Positions 48,374 through 58,883 of a DNA stretch of 64,000 nucleotides are shown in pieces. The notes below the pieces were generated by a model. That model was not told where the DNA came from and ran no database searches. It saw nothing but the letters and a program-made list of their open reading frames with translations. Each line of letters starts with the position of its first letter. Positions within the stretch are counted from its first letter, which is position 1. This DNA is from Beta vulgaris subsp. vulgaris (Eukaryota > Streptophyta > Magnoliopsida > Caryophyllales > Amaranthaceae), in contig NC_079209.1 of assembly GCF_026745355.1 (NCBI RefSeq), forward strand, positions 40,726,178 to 40,790,177, given 5' to 3'. Made by a program: the position numbers and the translations under genes.

Positions 48374-49665
48374 TCATGATAAATAAGGGTTTTCACCCGC
48401 TATTTCATCATTGTTTTCCTCTTCTGGTTCTTCACCTTGTTCCTCAAGAAGGAATTCTTCATTACTGTTAAAGCATGGTACAATAACCCTCTTCCCTTTG
48501 TTCTTCCTAGTCACCATCTTCCATTGATGAACAATTGGTTGTACAGGTGTAGTAATTGCACTAGGAGGGTTAGATGAGCCCTTTTCCACCACTGCAGCTG
48601 GTTGGCTTTGTCTTTCTCCAACAACTGTGTCCCCAGGAATAGGATCAATAATGATGACTTCTGTGGGTATAGTATTTGTTTGTTCGGGAACCCATTTCTG
48701 CACCACTTTTGGTCTGTTTTGTTGTGGCTTGAACTGTTTCTCTCCACAATTATATCCAATTTTTTGACATTTCTAACAAAACGGAGGCCACCAATCATAT
48801 CTTACATCCTGCTTTATGATCTTGCCATTAGAATCTTCCACCATAATGGATTGTGTCTTGTCCTTAGTGACATCAATTTCCACCAAGATACAAGCAAAAG
48901 AGATACGCATTTGTTTTGAAGTGCATTCATCAGCATACAGTGGTATCCCTAGTAGACTACCAATTCTACTGAGAGAGTCAGGGCTCCAGCAGTTTAATGG
49001 AAGGTTAGGCAACTTGACCCATATTGGAATAATTTTTAAAACTTCCTCCTTGAAGCCGAAGTCTGGTGTCCAAGGTTTTACAACCATAGGTCGACTGTAA
49101 AAACTACGAGGTCCAGCATAAAGAACTTCATTGCGGTCATCAATTGACTCAAATCTCACCACAAAGAAACCATCATCGTGTAAGAAAATTTGTGGTTTTG
49201 AAACAAAGTTCCAGTCTTGCTCAATAAATCTCATCAAAGCACCTATAGTAGGAGTATTACCCACTATGTATACTACTAAAGAAGTAGCCCAGATTTCTGT
49301 AAGTTTATCAGTTTCAGATTTATCTAAACAAGCAACTGCAACCCCATCTTTGATTGTTGGTGCTACAAAGTTTAATGTAGTACCTTTAGACGTAACTCTG
49401 CTACTTTTGAACAAAGTATTCCATGTAGAATCAGTCTCTCTGATAGGTTGTGCTTCAGGTGGTGGTTGTTCAGGTGGCTCTTCAATCTCTGTCACAATAG
49501 TTCGAGGTTCTCTTAGAGGCGTTATAATCGTTGTTTGAATCGCATTCAAAGCTGTTTGTAACTCCAGTGAAGTAGTGCCAGCATTAGATTGTGGTTGAAT
49601 ATCCTTTGTTTACGCTTCGGAACAACAGATGAAGGTTAAGATGGAGTTTTCATCTTCCTAGCCAT
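48374..49665 (-). pseudogene. LINE ORF1: DUF4283 protein
   Basis: A likely original ATG is at 49665 (MARKMKTPS), with an early stop and shift before the long open stretch 49549-48773. That stretch holds DUF4283 motifs: TPTIGALMRFIEQDWNF, GFFVVRFESIDDRNEVL, GPRSFYSRPMVVKPWTP, IPIWVKLPNLPLNCWS. After WWPPFC-stop the same protein continues as a degenerate knuckle (CQKIGYNC) and an acidic tail to the TGA at 48376-48374. Role: RNA-binding component of the LINE ribonucleoprotein (family knowledge). The end overlaps ORF2 as ATGA. Confidence 0.82.
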
Positions 49666-49806
49666 GGCAAAAACTAGTTGAAACCCTAACCAAGAATCGC
49701 CATGGTAGAGAGAAAAAAACTAGCCGTTAGACTCTTACAACTCCGGCTTGAGAGTTCGTGACCAAGCTCGAAAGTATTTTAGATATTTTTTATATAAGAT
49801 ATTAAT

Positions 49807-50295
49807 GTCCCACATCGACATAGAAGGTGAACAACAACCTTCTTTTCATTATAAAATCTAACTACCTTGCACAAAACTTCATTTTAAATTATGTCTTATT
49901 TGTATTATTGGACTATTTATAAAGTCTTTAATTAACTAGTTTAATTATTTTAAAATATTTATATAAACATTTATTTTAAAATATTTATATAAATATTTAT
50001 TTTAAAATATTTATATAAACATTGAACACATTATATCTAAAAAAAATATTACAAAAAGGTGGCACTAAGTCAGCAACTACATATTACAAAAGAAAAAATA
50101 AACTTGCATGCCTCTTTCAAAAAAAAAAAAAAAAAAAAAAATCATGCTAGAGCGGTACAACCTACATCATACGAAATTGCAAGTGTCCCACATCGGTGAA
50201 GTGCAGCGTGTGATTGCAAGTTTTGTTATATGGAATTCCTGAAGTCCCACATTGGTGAGGAAGGAAAGGAAAGAGTGAACCTTTTGCATTAAAAG
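49807..50295 (+). promoter_or_regulatory. Three USE-TATA cassettes resembling plant snRNA promoters
   Basis: GTCCCACATCG at 49807-49817 is followed 32 bp later by TTATAAAA. GTCCCACATCG at 50185-50195 is followed 31 bp later by TATATGG. GTCCCACATTG at 50244-50254 is followed 34 bp later by ATTAAAAG. RTCCCACATCG is the Upstream Sequence Element of plant U-snRNA genes, and a spacing of 30-odd bp to TATA is the Pol II version. No U1, U2, U3, U4, U5 or U6 sequence follows. They may be decayed promoters or hAT subterminal repeats. Confidence 0.45.
49948..50025. repeat. 26-bp tandem repeat, three copies
   Basis: TTTTAAAATATTTATATAAA plus six bases repeated at 26-bp intervals. Confidence 0.85.
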
Positions 50296-50719
50296 GGCAT
50301 GTGGTTAAAGAGTGACAAACTTCAATGGAAGTTGTGCCTATTTATTAAATGGGCATAACTTCACTTTCATATTAGTTTAATCTTGGCAAAAGTATGTTGG
50401 GCTATATTTTTATCAAAAGCCTAATGAATAAAATTTTTGCTGAATTTTTTTTTTAATATCTGAAAAATTTTGTTTTCGAGCCGAGCTCGAGCCGAGCTTG
50501 AGTTTGAGTCTTTCGAACTCGAGCCGAGCCTAGATTTTTAGGCTCGTCGAGCTTCGAGCTCGAGCCGAGCTCGATCTCAAACATTTTCAAGCCGAGCTTG
50601 GATATGTTCGGTCTCGGTTCGGCTCGTTAACTTCCCTAGCCCAATACTAGGCTATCAATTATACAATTACCTAACTCATGAGATAAGTTGGTTGTACATA
50701 TTAAAGGGCTAATTACAAT

Positions 50720-51090
50720 TGTTTGGGCCCATTAAGCCTTAGTGGGCCACCATATGTTCCAAAGCCCTTTGCCAGCATGGCAAGCCCTCAGTGGGTCCCA
50801 CCCGTCTTGGATCCTGTGCCAGTCTGACAAGAACATTTTCACACATTTCAACACCTATAAATATGGAGCAGATCCCCATTTATTGAGGTAATGAATTCTA
50901 GACAAACTACTTCATTAATTCCAATTAACACATATCATCTGACTTGATCGTCGGAGGGGGGATCCTGGATTCACCCCCAGGGTAGTCTAACTCTCGTCTT
51001 GTGCAGGTCTCTCGGTAATCTTCGAGCATCCGACCATCATTAACCTTAATCTCGATCCATCCCACATAATACAAGTTTTTACCCTAAACA
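50720..51090 (+). repeat. 5' LTR
   Basis: TGTTTGGGCC...CTAAACA, 371 bp, with TATA region CACCTATAAATATGGAGC at about 50856, the likely sense promoter. Confidence 0.92.
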
Positions 51091-51092
51091 GG

Positions 51093-51110
51093 TTGGCGCC
51101 GCCTGTGGGG
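51093..51110 (+). promoter_or_regulatory. Primer-binding site
   Basis: TTGGCGCCGCCTGTGGGG, two bases after the LTR, resembling the primer site of Tat-type elements; the matching tRNA is not certain. Confidence 0.75.
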
Positions 51111-51126
51111 AATCGAACTAAAAGTC

Positions 51127-52680
51127 ATGGCCATCACTCGGAGAAATCGGAGGCGACAGAGGACCCCCGTCCTATCCCGTCGCTCGAGGACACCGTGCCA
51201 CGAGGTGGCTGATGAAATGGCGGAGAACCCTCAGCAAGCTGCCATTATATCATCTCGCCATCAACATGTCCTTGAAGAGGTCCACCCTCGAGAGGCTACC
51301 AGTGCCATCAACCCTGGAGACCTCAATGGAGAACGATTCATACTCAAGTGGAGCCCCCTCGATATGAGCAAACAAGTCCTAATTCGGTCACTCAACAAGA
51401 TCTCCAGCAACTGGCAGATCCTCTCAGTGACAACCTCGAGCGTAGCCTCCGAGCCCTGATATTGAACTTCCAAGCAAGGGGAGAAGGGACCTCGAATAGG
51501 CCACCCCTTCCCCCCATACCTCGACTAGTCATAGGCCAACCTCGAGCGAGGCACCTCGACCAATATTAGGTCATAACCCTCGACCCACCAAATTCGCCAC
51601 GAGCTCCTTAAAGGTCAGTTCGAGTTGCTCCTAGCAAAGGGGACGCGAGACATGTGATCAACGAGCGCCATCTGAGGAATGGCAATCGCGATGCCCGTGA
51701 AGTCCTGAACGAAAAGCGAGCACATTCTAAAGCAGGAGAAGCCCCTCCAATCCCTAACCGGCAACAGAGGGAACCTCGACAGTAGAAGGGTCATCGAGAA
51801 AACGAACTGGCATCAAGTAGTTTGAGCCCAGCCACGAGTCTGAGACCCAAATGGGCAACCTGGCCTTCGTGACTCCTTTTAGCGAGAATATCATGAGGGC
51901 TCCCATCCTGCGAAAGGTCAAAGTTCCTCCAATCGACCATTACGACTGGACCACGGACCCTATCGACCACCTAGCAGCATTCAAAGCACAAATGAGTGTG
52001 CAGACAAGCAGCGAAGCTGCATGGTGTAAGTTCTTCCCTACTACCCTAAAGGGGTTGGCTTTAACTTGGTTCACGGAGCTTCCCCTGGAAGTATCTCGAG
52101 TTTCGCAGCTCTCGAGACGGCTTTCAAACAGAACTTCATAGCCGGTCGAAGACATCGAAAGAAAAGTATTCACCTCATGTCTATTAGGCAACGAAGAGAA
52201 CAAGAATTGCCGGATTATATCAAGAGATTCAACAAGGAATCACTATAGGTCTCCGACCTTCAGGACAGTGTCGCATATACTGCGCTCATGTACGGGTTAT
52301 ACCCTTTGAGCAGATTCAAACTAAAGCTTGTAGAAAGTGAGGCCTCGACGTTCTCAGAAGCTATAAACCTCGCTTAGAAGTTCATCCAAGCTTTAACATC
52401 TGTAAAACACACGGGGAACACAGTTGCAACAAGAAAAGGCACGATTATACTCCTCGAGCGGACAACTCGCCGATGTTCCTCGAAAAGAAAGAGACAAGAA
52501 GCCTCGTCTGGAAGACAACAGGCATGATCCTCGGTACAATTTGAACCGAAGAGAGATCTACCTGGACATCAAGGAAAAATACACCTTACCGAAGCCAAAC
52601 CCCATCCGAACGTCCATCAACAAGAGGGACAAGAGGCTCTGGTGCGAATACCACAATGACTACGGTCACACAACGTGACT
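51127..52680 (+). pseudogene. gypsy gag (capsid and nucleocapsid), frameshifted
   Basis: The first ATG (51127, MAITRRNRRRQ) follows the primer site closely. After a basic N-terminus with several shifts, the Retrotrans_gag region appears: MRAPILRKVKVPPIDHYD, DPIDHLAAFKAQM, CKFFPTTLKGLALTWF, then in another frame ISSFAALETAFKQNFI and QELPDYIKRFNKES. The nucleocapsid has the atypical knuckle CEYHNDYGHTT at about 52645-52677, then a stop. Gag would form the virus-like particle that packages element RNA. At least four frameshifts or stops; inactive. Confidence 0.8.
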
Positions 52681-53450
52681 GCCGAGAGCTGAAAAGAGCG
52701 CTAGACAAACTAGCCGATGCAGGAAAATTGAATCGATATCTAAAAGATCCGAAGGAAAGGAAAATTGAGCCTCGGAAGGAAAACCAAACCCAGAGCGACG
52801 AGAAAGCTGGGTATGTGAATGTAATCGCGGGGGGATACGCCTTAGGCGGCTTAACCAACTGCTCTCGAAAGAAGCACCTCTACACCCTGAAAAACGGGAC
52901 CGATGCGGCTTCTTCAGCAACATGCCCGACAATGACCTTCAAGGAGAGCCACCGGCCCATTCAGACCCCACACGATGACCCCCTGGTCATCGAGATGAAA
53001 ATAGCCAATCTGCGGGTAGGTCGAGTGCTGATCGATAGCGGAAGCTCCGCAGACATCATCGCCATGGACTGTTTGAGCAAACTGAAATACCAAGAAGCAG
53101 ATCTCATGCCCATCGACCAGCCATTGGTAGGGTTTGGCAGACAGTCTGTCCACCCCCTCGGCTCGGTCAAGCTCCCTACTCGGATGGCGAAAAAGGGAAA
53201 AGGGAGAAATGTGGTCGTTGACTATCTCGTCGTCGACACCAGCCTCCCTTATAATGTGATCATAGGGCGCCCCACGCTTAACAAAGTCAAGGCTGCCATC
53301 TCGACATACCAGCTGCTCCTACAATTCGAGGGCGACGATGGAAAAGTCGCCCGATTATCCGAGGAGCAAAAGTCTGTTCGGGAATGCTACGTCAACAGTC
53401 TTAAGAATAGAGGAAGAAGTCACTCGAAAGAGAAAGTACCCCGAGCCTGA
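52681..53450 (+). pseudogene. gypsy aspartic protease region
   Basis: Open from 52656 to 53450. After DCRELKRALDKLADAGKLN (the end of gag), the retropepsin motif VLIDSGSSADIIA occurs at about 53023, followed by PLGSVKLPTR, YNVIIGRPTLNKVKA (second conserved block) and AAISTYQLLLQF. The protease cleaves the Gag-Pol polyprotein. This segment itself is intact, but both joins to gag and RT are broken. Confidence 0.85.
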
Positions 53451-54673
53451 GAATCCTCTCCCCGTCATGGGGCTCTACATGGCTGAAAACCCCAACCGAT
53501 ATGAGAGGCCTCGACCAGCAAACAGGGATGAGGAGGTGTGCATCGACGATAAAAAGGTTCGAATTGTCTGATCGCTTAAGGGCTCAAATCATCGAGGTCA
53601 TCCAAGAGTTCCAAGATGTGTTTGCCTACACCATCGACGAGATGCCAGGAATTGATCCCCAGCTTATGGTCCATCGGCTGAATATTCGAGAAGGATACAT
53701 GCCGAACAAATAAAAACTTAGGCATCAAGGGGCTGAAAGAAGTGTTGCTGCCTCCGAGGAGGTAAAGAAGCTGTTAGCCGCAGGTTTTATTTGAGAATGC
53801 CAATACACCGAGTAGCTAGCCAATGTAGTCCTGGTCCGAAAGCAGACTGGGCCTGGAGGATGTGCGTCGGCTTCACAAACCTGAACAAGGCTTGTCCGAA
53901 GGACGATTTCCCTCTCCCAAAGATCGATAGTCTGGTGGACTCGACGGCGGGCCATGCATTGTCAGCTTCATGGATGAGAATGCGGGGTACCACCAGATCC
54001 CTATGGCCGCAGAAGACCAGGTGCACACCGCTTTCACCACCAGCTCAGGGGTTTATTGCTACAAAGTAATGCCCTTAGGTCTCAAGAACGCCGGGGCTAC
54101 CTACCAACGTTTCGTGAACAAAATGTTCAAAAAACAAATCGGCCGAAATGTGGAGGTCTATGTTGACGACATGATCGTCAAAAGCAAAAAGGAGGGGGGA
54201 CCATGTCTCCGATTTGAGGGAAACACTTTCCACTCTTCGCGCCTATAACATGAAGCTGAATCCGAAGAAATGTGTCTTCGGTGTAAGAGGAGGAAAATGC
54301 CTCGGGTTCCTTGTCGACGAAAGGGTGATAGAGGCCAACCCTAACGAAATTCAGGCCATCATTGAAATGAAGAGTCCTCGAACCGTCAAGGAAGTCCAGC
54401 GCCTAACTGGCTGCATGGCGGCCTTGGGGCGGTTCCTTTCTCGATCTGCCGACAAGAGTCTCCATTTCTTTCGAGCCCTAAAGTAGTCGACGTTCGAGTG
54501 GGATAAATCTGCAGAGGAAGCTTTTCAATAGCTGAAGTCCCACCTGGCCAGCCTTGCTAAATTATTTTCACCTTTACCAGGAGAGACGTCTTCGTTTACT
54601 TAGTTGTATCAAAGCATGCTCTTAGCGCAGTCTTAGTGGCCGAGCGCTAGAAGAACCAACATCTAGTGTACTT
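53451..54673 (+). pseudogene. gypsy reverse transcriptase and first RNase H
   Basis: Recognisable blocks in shifting frames: DVFAYTIDEMPGIDP, MCVGFTNLNKACPKDDFPLP, MDENAGYHQIPM, KVMPLGLKNAGATYQRFVN, catalytic YVDD at 54159-54170, MKLNPKKCVFGV, GFLVDERVIEANP, and the connection and RNase H start (WDKSAEEAFQ, HLVYFISHAL). RT copies the genomic RNA into DNA in the particle. Stops and shifts at about 53715, 53800, 53960, 54230 and 54485 disable it. Confidence 0.87.
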
Positions 54674-56298
54674 CATAAGCCACGCCTTGAAAGGCGTGGA
54701 AGCCAAGTATCCTCCCATCGAAAAATGATCTTTGCTTTGGTTCTCGCCAATCGGAAGCTCAAGACCCTATTTTCAAGCTCATCCCATCAAAGTTCTGACA
54801 AGTCAGCCAAGCCGAAAAGTAATCGAAGGAAAGAACTACTCTAGCAGAGTAACCACTCTTGACAGAAGTCCTACTTGGATGGACAAAATCATATCTTTCT
54901 CTCGAGATGGCATCCTCCCTGAAGACGAGCTCGAAGCAGAAAGAGTCCGAAGAAGGGCTCGATGATACACATACCACGAGGGACAATTATACGAGAAGTC
55001 ATTTACTCACCCACTTCTTCGTTGTCTCACCCCCCAAGAAGGGGGCTATGTCCTCCGAGAAATACATCGAGGGGCATGTGGAAGTCACCAAGGTGCTCAA
55101 ACTATCACAGCGAACGCTCTTCGAGAAGGGTACTACTGGCCCACCATGAGGGAAGATGCCTTGAAAATGGTCCAAAAGTGCAAAGACTGCCAGATGCATA
55201 AGCCACGCCTTTCGAGGCGCGAAAGCCAAGTATTCCCCCAAAAAATGATCTTTGCTTTGGTTCTCGCCAATCGGAAACTCAAACCCTAATTTCAAGCTCA
55301 CCCCATCAAAGTTCTCACAAGTCAGCCAATCCGAAAAGTAATCGAAGGAAAGGACCAGTCCAACAGAGTAACTGACTGGTCCAACCAAATTTCAGACTTC
55401 AGCATCGAGTTTGAGCCCCGACGTGCCATCAAGGCACAAGCTCTGGCCGACTTTATAGCAGAATGCACTTCCCGTCCCGAACCTACGAAAGAAAGTTCCT
55501 GGGATCTGTTCTCGATAGGTCGTCGTCTAAAGCCGGATACGACGCCTGACTCCTGATCCTCGACCCGCAAAGTAATAGAACAAAATACGCTAATAAGCTC
55601 GACTCACTGCCTCGAATAATGAGGCCGAATATGAAGCACTTCTCCTCGGTATCCAACTATGCAAAATAGCTGGCGCTCGAAAGCTTAAACCCACTCCGAT
55701 TCCAAGCTCATCGTTGGGCAGGTGACGGGGGAGTTCGAGGCCAAGGAAGACAGCATGAAGATGTATCTCAGGAAGGTGAAGGGTGAAATTCCGGGCCTAG
55801 CACTCTTCACCATCACTCACATACCTCGATTTGAGAATCAATAAGCAAATGCATTGTCGAGGCTAACAAGTTAAGCAGAGGATCTCTTGCCTCTACCCAT
55901 CATGTGAGAAGTTTTAAAGGCGCCCAGCATCAACTGGGGGGTAACCACTCTTGACAGAAGTCCTACTTGGATGGACAAAATCATATCTTTCTCTCGAAAT
56001 AGCATCCTCCCCGAAGATGAGATCGAAGCAGAAAGAGTCCGAAGACGGGCTCGATGGTTCACATACCACGAGGGACAATTATACAAGAAGTCATTTACTC
56101 ACCCACTTCTTCGTTGCCTCACCCCCCCCCCCCAAGAAGGGGACTATGATGTCCTCTGAGAAATAAATCAAGGGGCATGTGGAAGTCACCAAGGTTCTCG
56201 AAATATCCAGCTAAAGCTCTTCGAGCAGGGTACTACTGGCCCACCATGAGGGAAGATGTCTTGAAAATGGTCCTAAAGTGCAAAGACTGCGAGATGCA
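54674..56298 (+). repeat. Tandem duplication inside pol, first copy internally deleted
   Basis: The segment from CATAAGCCACGCC (54674) to the integrase zinc-finger region is repeated from 55197. Copy 1 is 54674-55196 (523 bp); copy 2 is 55197 to about 56298 (1.1 kb). Copy 1 lacks the 573 bp that copy 2 has between two GTAAC words (55368 and 55941), and its junction is a single GTAAC at 54849-54853. Copy 2 includes the archaeal-type RNase H (AQALADFIAECTSRPEPTKE). Each copy includes DALKMVQKCKDC or VLKMVLKCKDC of the integrase zinc finger. Confidence 0.85.
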
Positions 56299-57210
56299 TG
56301 CTAATCTTCCTCACCAAGCATCAAGTTCCTCGACCACCATCCAGGCCCCTCTACCGTTCGATATGTGGGGAATGGACCTTCTTGGGCCTTTTCCTCCAGC
56401 CTTTGGATAACGAATGTTTTGACTGGTGGCGGTCGACTACTTTATAAAATAGGTCGAGGCAGCACCTCTAGCCTCGATCACTGAAAAACAAGTTCCGCAG
56501 TTCATCTAACAACATTTAATCACCCGATTCGAGGTCCCTCGACTCCTTATATCAGACAATGATTGGAAATTCAACAGTGTCCCCACTCGCGACTACTGCT
56601 CCAAGTTCGGCATCGAAACCAGATTCTCCGCCGTTAGTCGACCACAGACTAATGGGCTGGCAGAAGCAGCCAACGAAGTGGTCTTGAAAGGGCTAAAAAT
56701 AATGCTCGAAGGAGCTAAGGGCTTTTGGATCGATGACCTTCCTAGTATCCTATGGTCAACGAGAACAACTGTTCGAGAAGCAACGAGCCACTCACCATTC
56801 AACTTGGTATATGGTAGCGAGGATGTCTTGCCCGTCGAGGTCGGCATCCATCACCCCGGTTCACATTTTATGACCACGACCTCAATGAGGAAGAAAAGAA
56901 AATCAACCTCGACCTCCTCCCAGAGACTCGAGGCACGACCCTTTTAAAAGCCATCTCCTACAAACTTAAACTTACTCGGTTGTTCAGCCGTCGAGTCAAG
57001 CATCGACCCTTCCAATTCGATGATTGGGTGCTAAAGAAGTTCGAAGCAACTGGACGAGAGCCTAAGCTGGGTAAACTGCAGCCCAACTGGGAGGGTCCAT
57101 ATCGAGTCACCTCGATGGTCCATCCCGACACTTATCGCCTAGAAGACCAAGAGGGACGTTCCCTTCCTCGACCATGGAATGTGGATAATCTCCGTAAATT
57201 CTATGTCTGA
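55197..57210 (+). pseudogene. gypsy archaeal-type RNase H and integrase
   Basis: In the second pol copy the RNase H domain (ALADFIAECTSRP, AEYEALLLGIQLCK in shifted frame) is followed by the integrase zinc finger (KCKDCEMHANLPHQ). The core follows: FDMWGMDLLGPFPPA with the first Asp, LLISDNDWKF with the second, and SRPQTNGLAEAANE with the Glu. Then come GFWIDDLPSILWSTRTT, PFNLVYGSEDVLPVEV, and the C-terminal GKLQPNWEGPYRV, ending RPWNVDNLRKFYV at 57210. The catalytic residues remain but frames shift repeatedly. The integrase would insert the cDNA with a 5-bp duplication. Confidence 0.87.
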
Positions 57211-57727
57211 AAGTTTGTTCCTCAAACTTAGGGGTATACTACATAAAGATACTCCTTTTGTAAATTTTGTAAGGCACTAGACCTCAATGCATCAATTTTT
57301 GTAACTTTGTAAGTCACTTGCCTTATTCTTTCGGGCATTGATTCTCATAGCAGTGTTTAAGTTAGCCCTTGTAAAAATTGCTTATGTTGTTAAAAGACCC
57401 TCGAGTGCATGTCTTTCGAATCCAAAATAAGACCCTCGAGTGCATGTGTTTCGAATCCAAAAATACAAAATGTAAAAGCTCAAAGGCACAAAAAGTTCGA
57501 AGACACAAACTTGGAAACAACAAATAATCGAGTTTTATTCCATTAATCATGGTACAAGCTATCGAAGGTACTACATTACAAGTTCGAGAAAGAGCTTAGA
57601 TCGAACAAGAAAACTTAAGGGTTTAGCATTAACGCTAATAGGAGACATAAGAAAAGAAAGAAGAGTCTGGGAGAAGAGAAGGAAGAGAAAAAGGAGGGGC
57701 ATGAAGAAAAGAAGGAAGATCCGGGGT
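57211..57727. other. Convergent 3' UTR region between pol and antisense genes
   Basis: No coding sequence was supported. It holds a 35-bp tandem duplication (from 57395, AGACCCTCGAGTGCATGT). The pol gene ends at 57210 on the + strand and antisense gene 2 ends near 57728 on the minus strand, so transcripts would meet tail to tail here. Confidence 0.5.
57395..57465. repeat. 35-bp tandem duplication
   Basis: AGACCCTCGAGTGCATGT...CCAAAAT is repeated once with one substitution. Confidence 0.85.
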
Positions 57728-58788
57728 TCATCCCTCGAGATTAGTAAGGGGAGGAACCTGACCCTCGACTTGGGAAGCTTCAGCAGCTCCTTCTTCCTGA
57801 GAAAGTGCCTTAACGCCTTCTTCGATGTCAGCCTAAGAGAGACTAGGGGTAATTTTCTCGAGGACCAATCGCACCTTGTGGAGCGCCTCAGCCTGACCTA
57901 TATCGAAAGCCTGCAGGGAAGCGTCCTCGAGGAAGGTTCTCCGTTCGTCAGAGAACTTCCAGTCATTGACTATCGCCTCTCGGCACTCCCGAACCTTGGC
58001 AATAGCCGCCTCATCATTCTTTCGAGCCTTCTCAGCTCGCTGGTCGGCCTTCTTGCAGTCCTTGAGGGCCTCCCTCTGCCTCTTGCTGGCAGACTCTCCT
58101 CAAAGGCCTTGTTAGCTTTGGCCATAGTCTCTTGGGACTCCGAGAACCACATCTCGGCCAGGCGCAACCGACCAACAAGAGCCTTCCTTTCGTCCCAGGA
58201 CATCTCCCCTGATGTAGTTTCGGCGGCTATCCCTGGCTTAGACCTTTGAGCTAAGGCCAAGACCTCGGATCGACAACTGACGCAAAAAGGGAAAGTCAGC
58301 ATCATTATATAAATGAAACATTCAAAGAAGGGAAAAGAGTATAATCCTACCTCGGACAGAGTCGCCTTAACAGCCTCGACCTTCTGCCCGTCAAGGGTCA
58401 GGCACACCTTCTCATCCACCTCAATCTTGAGGTGCTTCTAGGCCTTGTCAAGCCTCACCGCCATTTCGGCCCTCGAGAGGGCTGAGAAGGGTAGTCTGGT
58501 GGTCTCCTCGAGCCACGGCCCCTTCTTCGAGACCTTCGTGACAACGGCACTCGAGGCAGCAGCCACCGGAGGGTCCTCGATCTTAACCTCCTTTGGCTCA
58601 GGCTTTGGAGCCACGATGCTTAGGGGCAGTTTCCTCCCCCCCCCCTCCGTGGAGGGATCAGCCTCGAGCTTTACAATCGAAGCTCCTATAACTACCTTTG
58701 AGGCAGAGGACGAGCTAGAGCCGGACATAGCCAGCTGGCGGCGTTTGGCTGCTTGAAGGGCTTCAGCAGTGATTAAAGGTTGAGACAT
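57728..58788 (-). pseudogene. Antisense accessory gene 2 of the gypsy element (coiled coil)
   Basis: The ATG at 58788 (MSQPLITAEALQAAKRRQL) follows a CT-rich leader and a TATA box at 58884-58891. The protein starts with Ser/Lys/Pro-rich sequence (SGSSSSSASKVV, PKPEPKEVKIEDPP). After one in-frame TAG at 58440-58438 it continues through VCLTLDGQKVEAVKATL. A long helical region follows (ERKALVGRLRLAEMWFSESQ, AKANKAFEES, then after a one-base shift near 58095 KRQREALKDCKKADQRAEKA). A possible intron at 58350-58264 (TCCGAG|GTAGG to GATCCGAG|GTC) is 87 nt and in frame either way. The helical C-terminal part resembles that of antisense gene 1. No enzyme motif; function unknown. Confidence 0.65.
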
Positions 58789-58883
58789 CGTCGGTCGAGG
58801 TTAAGAAAGAGGGATGAAGGTTAAGTTAAAGAGAGAGAAGAGAGGAAAATGGGATTATGAGTTTTGCATGACTTCTGTCCGTA

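Larger units (their letters stand above)
43150..48377 (-). pseudogene. LINE ORF2: endonuclease and reverse transcriptase, interrupted
   Basis: The ATG at 48377 gives CTWNVRGLNDP and ALTETRVKT, then stops. The endonuclease continues (SAVYGLHS, WIVMGDFNSVLSSEDR, FFTWSNKRHGDERI, ISDHNPLLI), followed by the linker (WLQSGDSNSKVFFAAMKER) and RT (FRPIACCTMIYK, CFIPGRSITDNILLA, KVDLKKAYDSIEWPF, LRQGDPLSPFLF, catalytic MIFADDLLIFCRG near 46300). The gypsy LTR 44114-46236 follows. On its far side the ORF resumes with RSFLWRGKDS, LWIQWIHSYYIK and zf-RVT (CVLCNDAEENIQHLFFNC), ending IPDYMKTQLCI-stop at 43150. There is no RNase H domain, unlike the LINE at 31.5-38.5 kb. Inactive. Confidence 0.88.
42942..49743 (-). 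mobile_element. L1-type LINE inserted in the hAT element
   Basis: The poly(A) is the poly-T run at 42942-42954. The target duplication is CGGCTCGAGAG at 42931-42941 and CGGCTTGAGAG at 49744-49754 (one mismatch). ORF1 lies at about 49665-48374 and ORF2 at 48377-43150. A gypsy LTR with primer site interrupts ORF2 between 44.03 and 46.24 kb, with loss of the RT thumb region. About 6.8 kb including that insertion. Confidence 0.85.
42763..50638. mobile_element. hAT-like element with nested LINE (8-bp TSD GCCCAATA)
   Basis: Left end TAGGGGTGTTAATGAGC; right end, inverted, TAGGGAAGTTAACGAGC. GCCCAATA flanks both (42755-42762 and 50639-50646) exactly. Subterminal regions are packed with GGCTCGAG/CTCGAGCC words (42783-42941 and 50478-50630). 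Removing the LINE (42942-49743) leaves about 1.07 kb with no transposase, so the original was a non-autonomous hAT element. The part 49755-50470 contains three USE-like motifs, a 26-bp triplet repeat (49948-50025) and a poly-A tract at 50120-50143. Confidence 0.8.

Noticed and set aside
49807..50295. A real snRNA gene after the USE-TATA motifs
   Set aside because: No U1, U2, U3, U4, U5 or U6 core sequence is present within 150 bp of any TATA-like box.
42763..50638. Autonomous 7.9-kb hAT transposon
   Set aside because: All coding content inside belongs to the nested LINE; no hAT transposase or dimerisation motif was seen.
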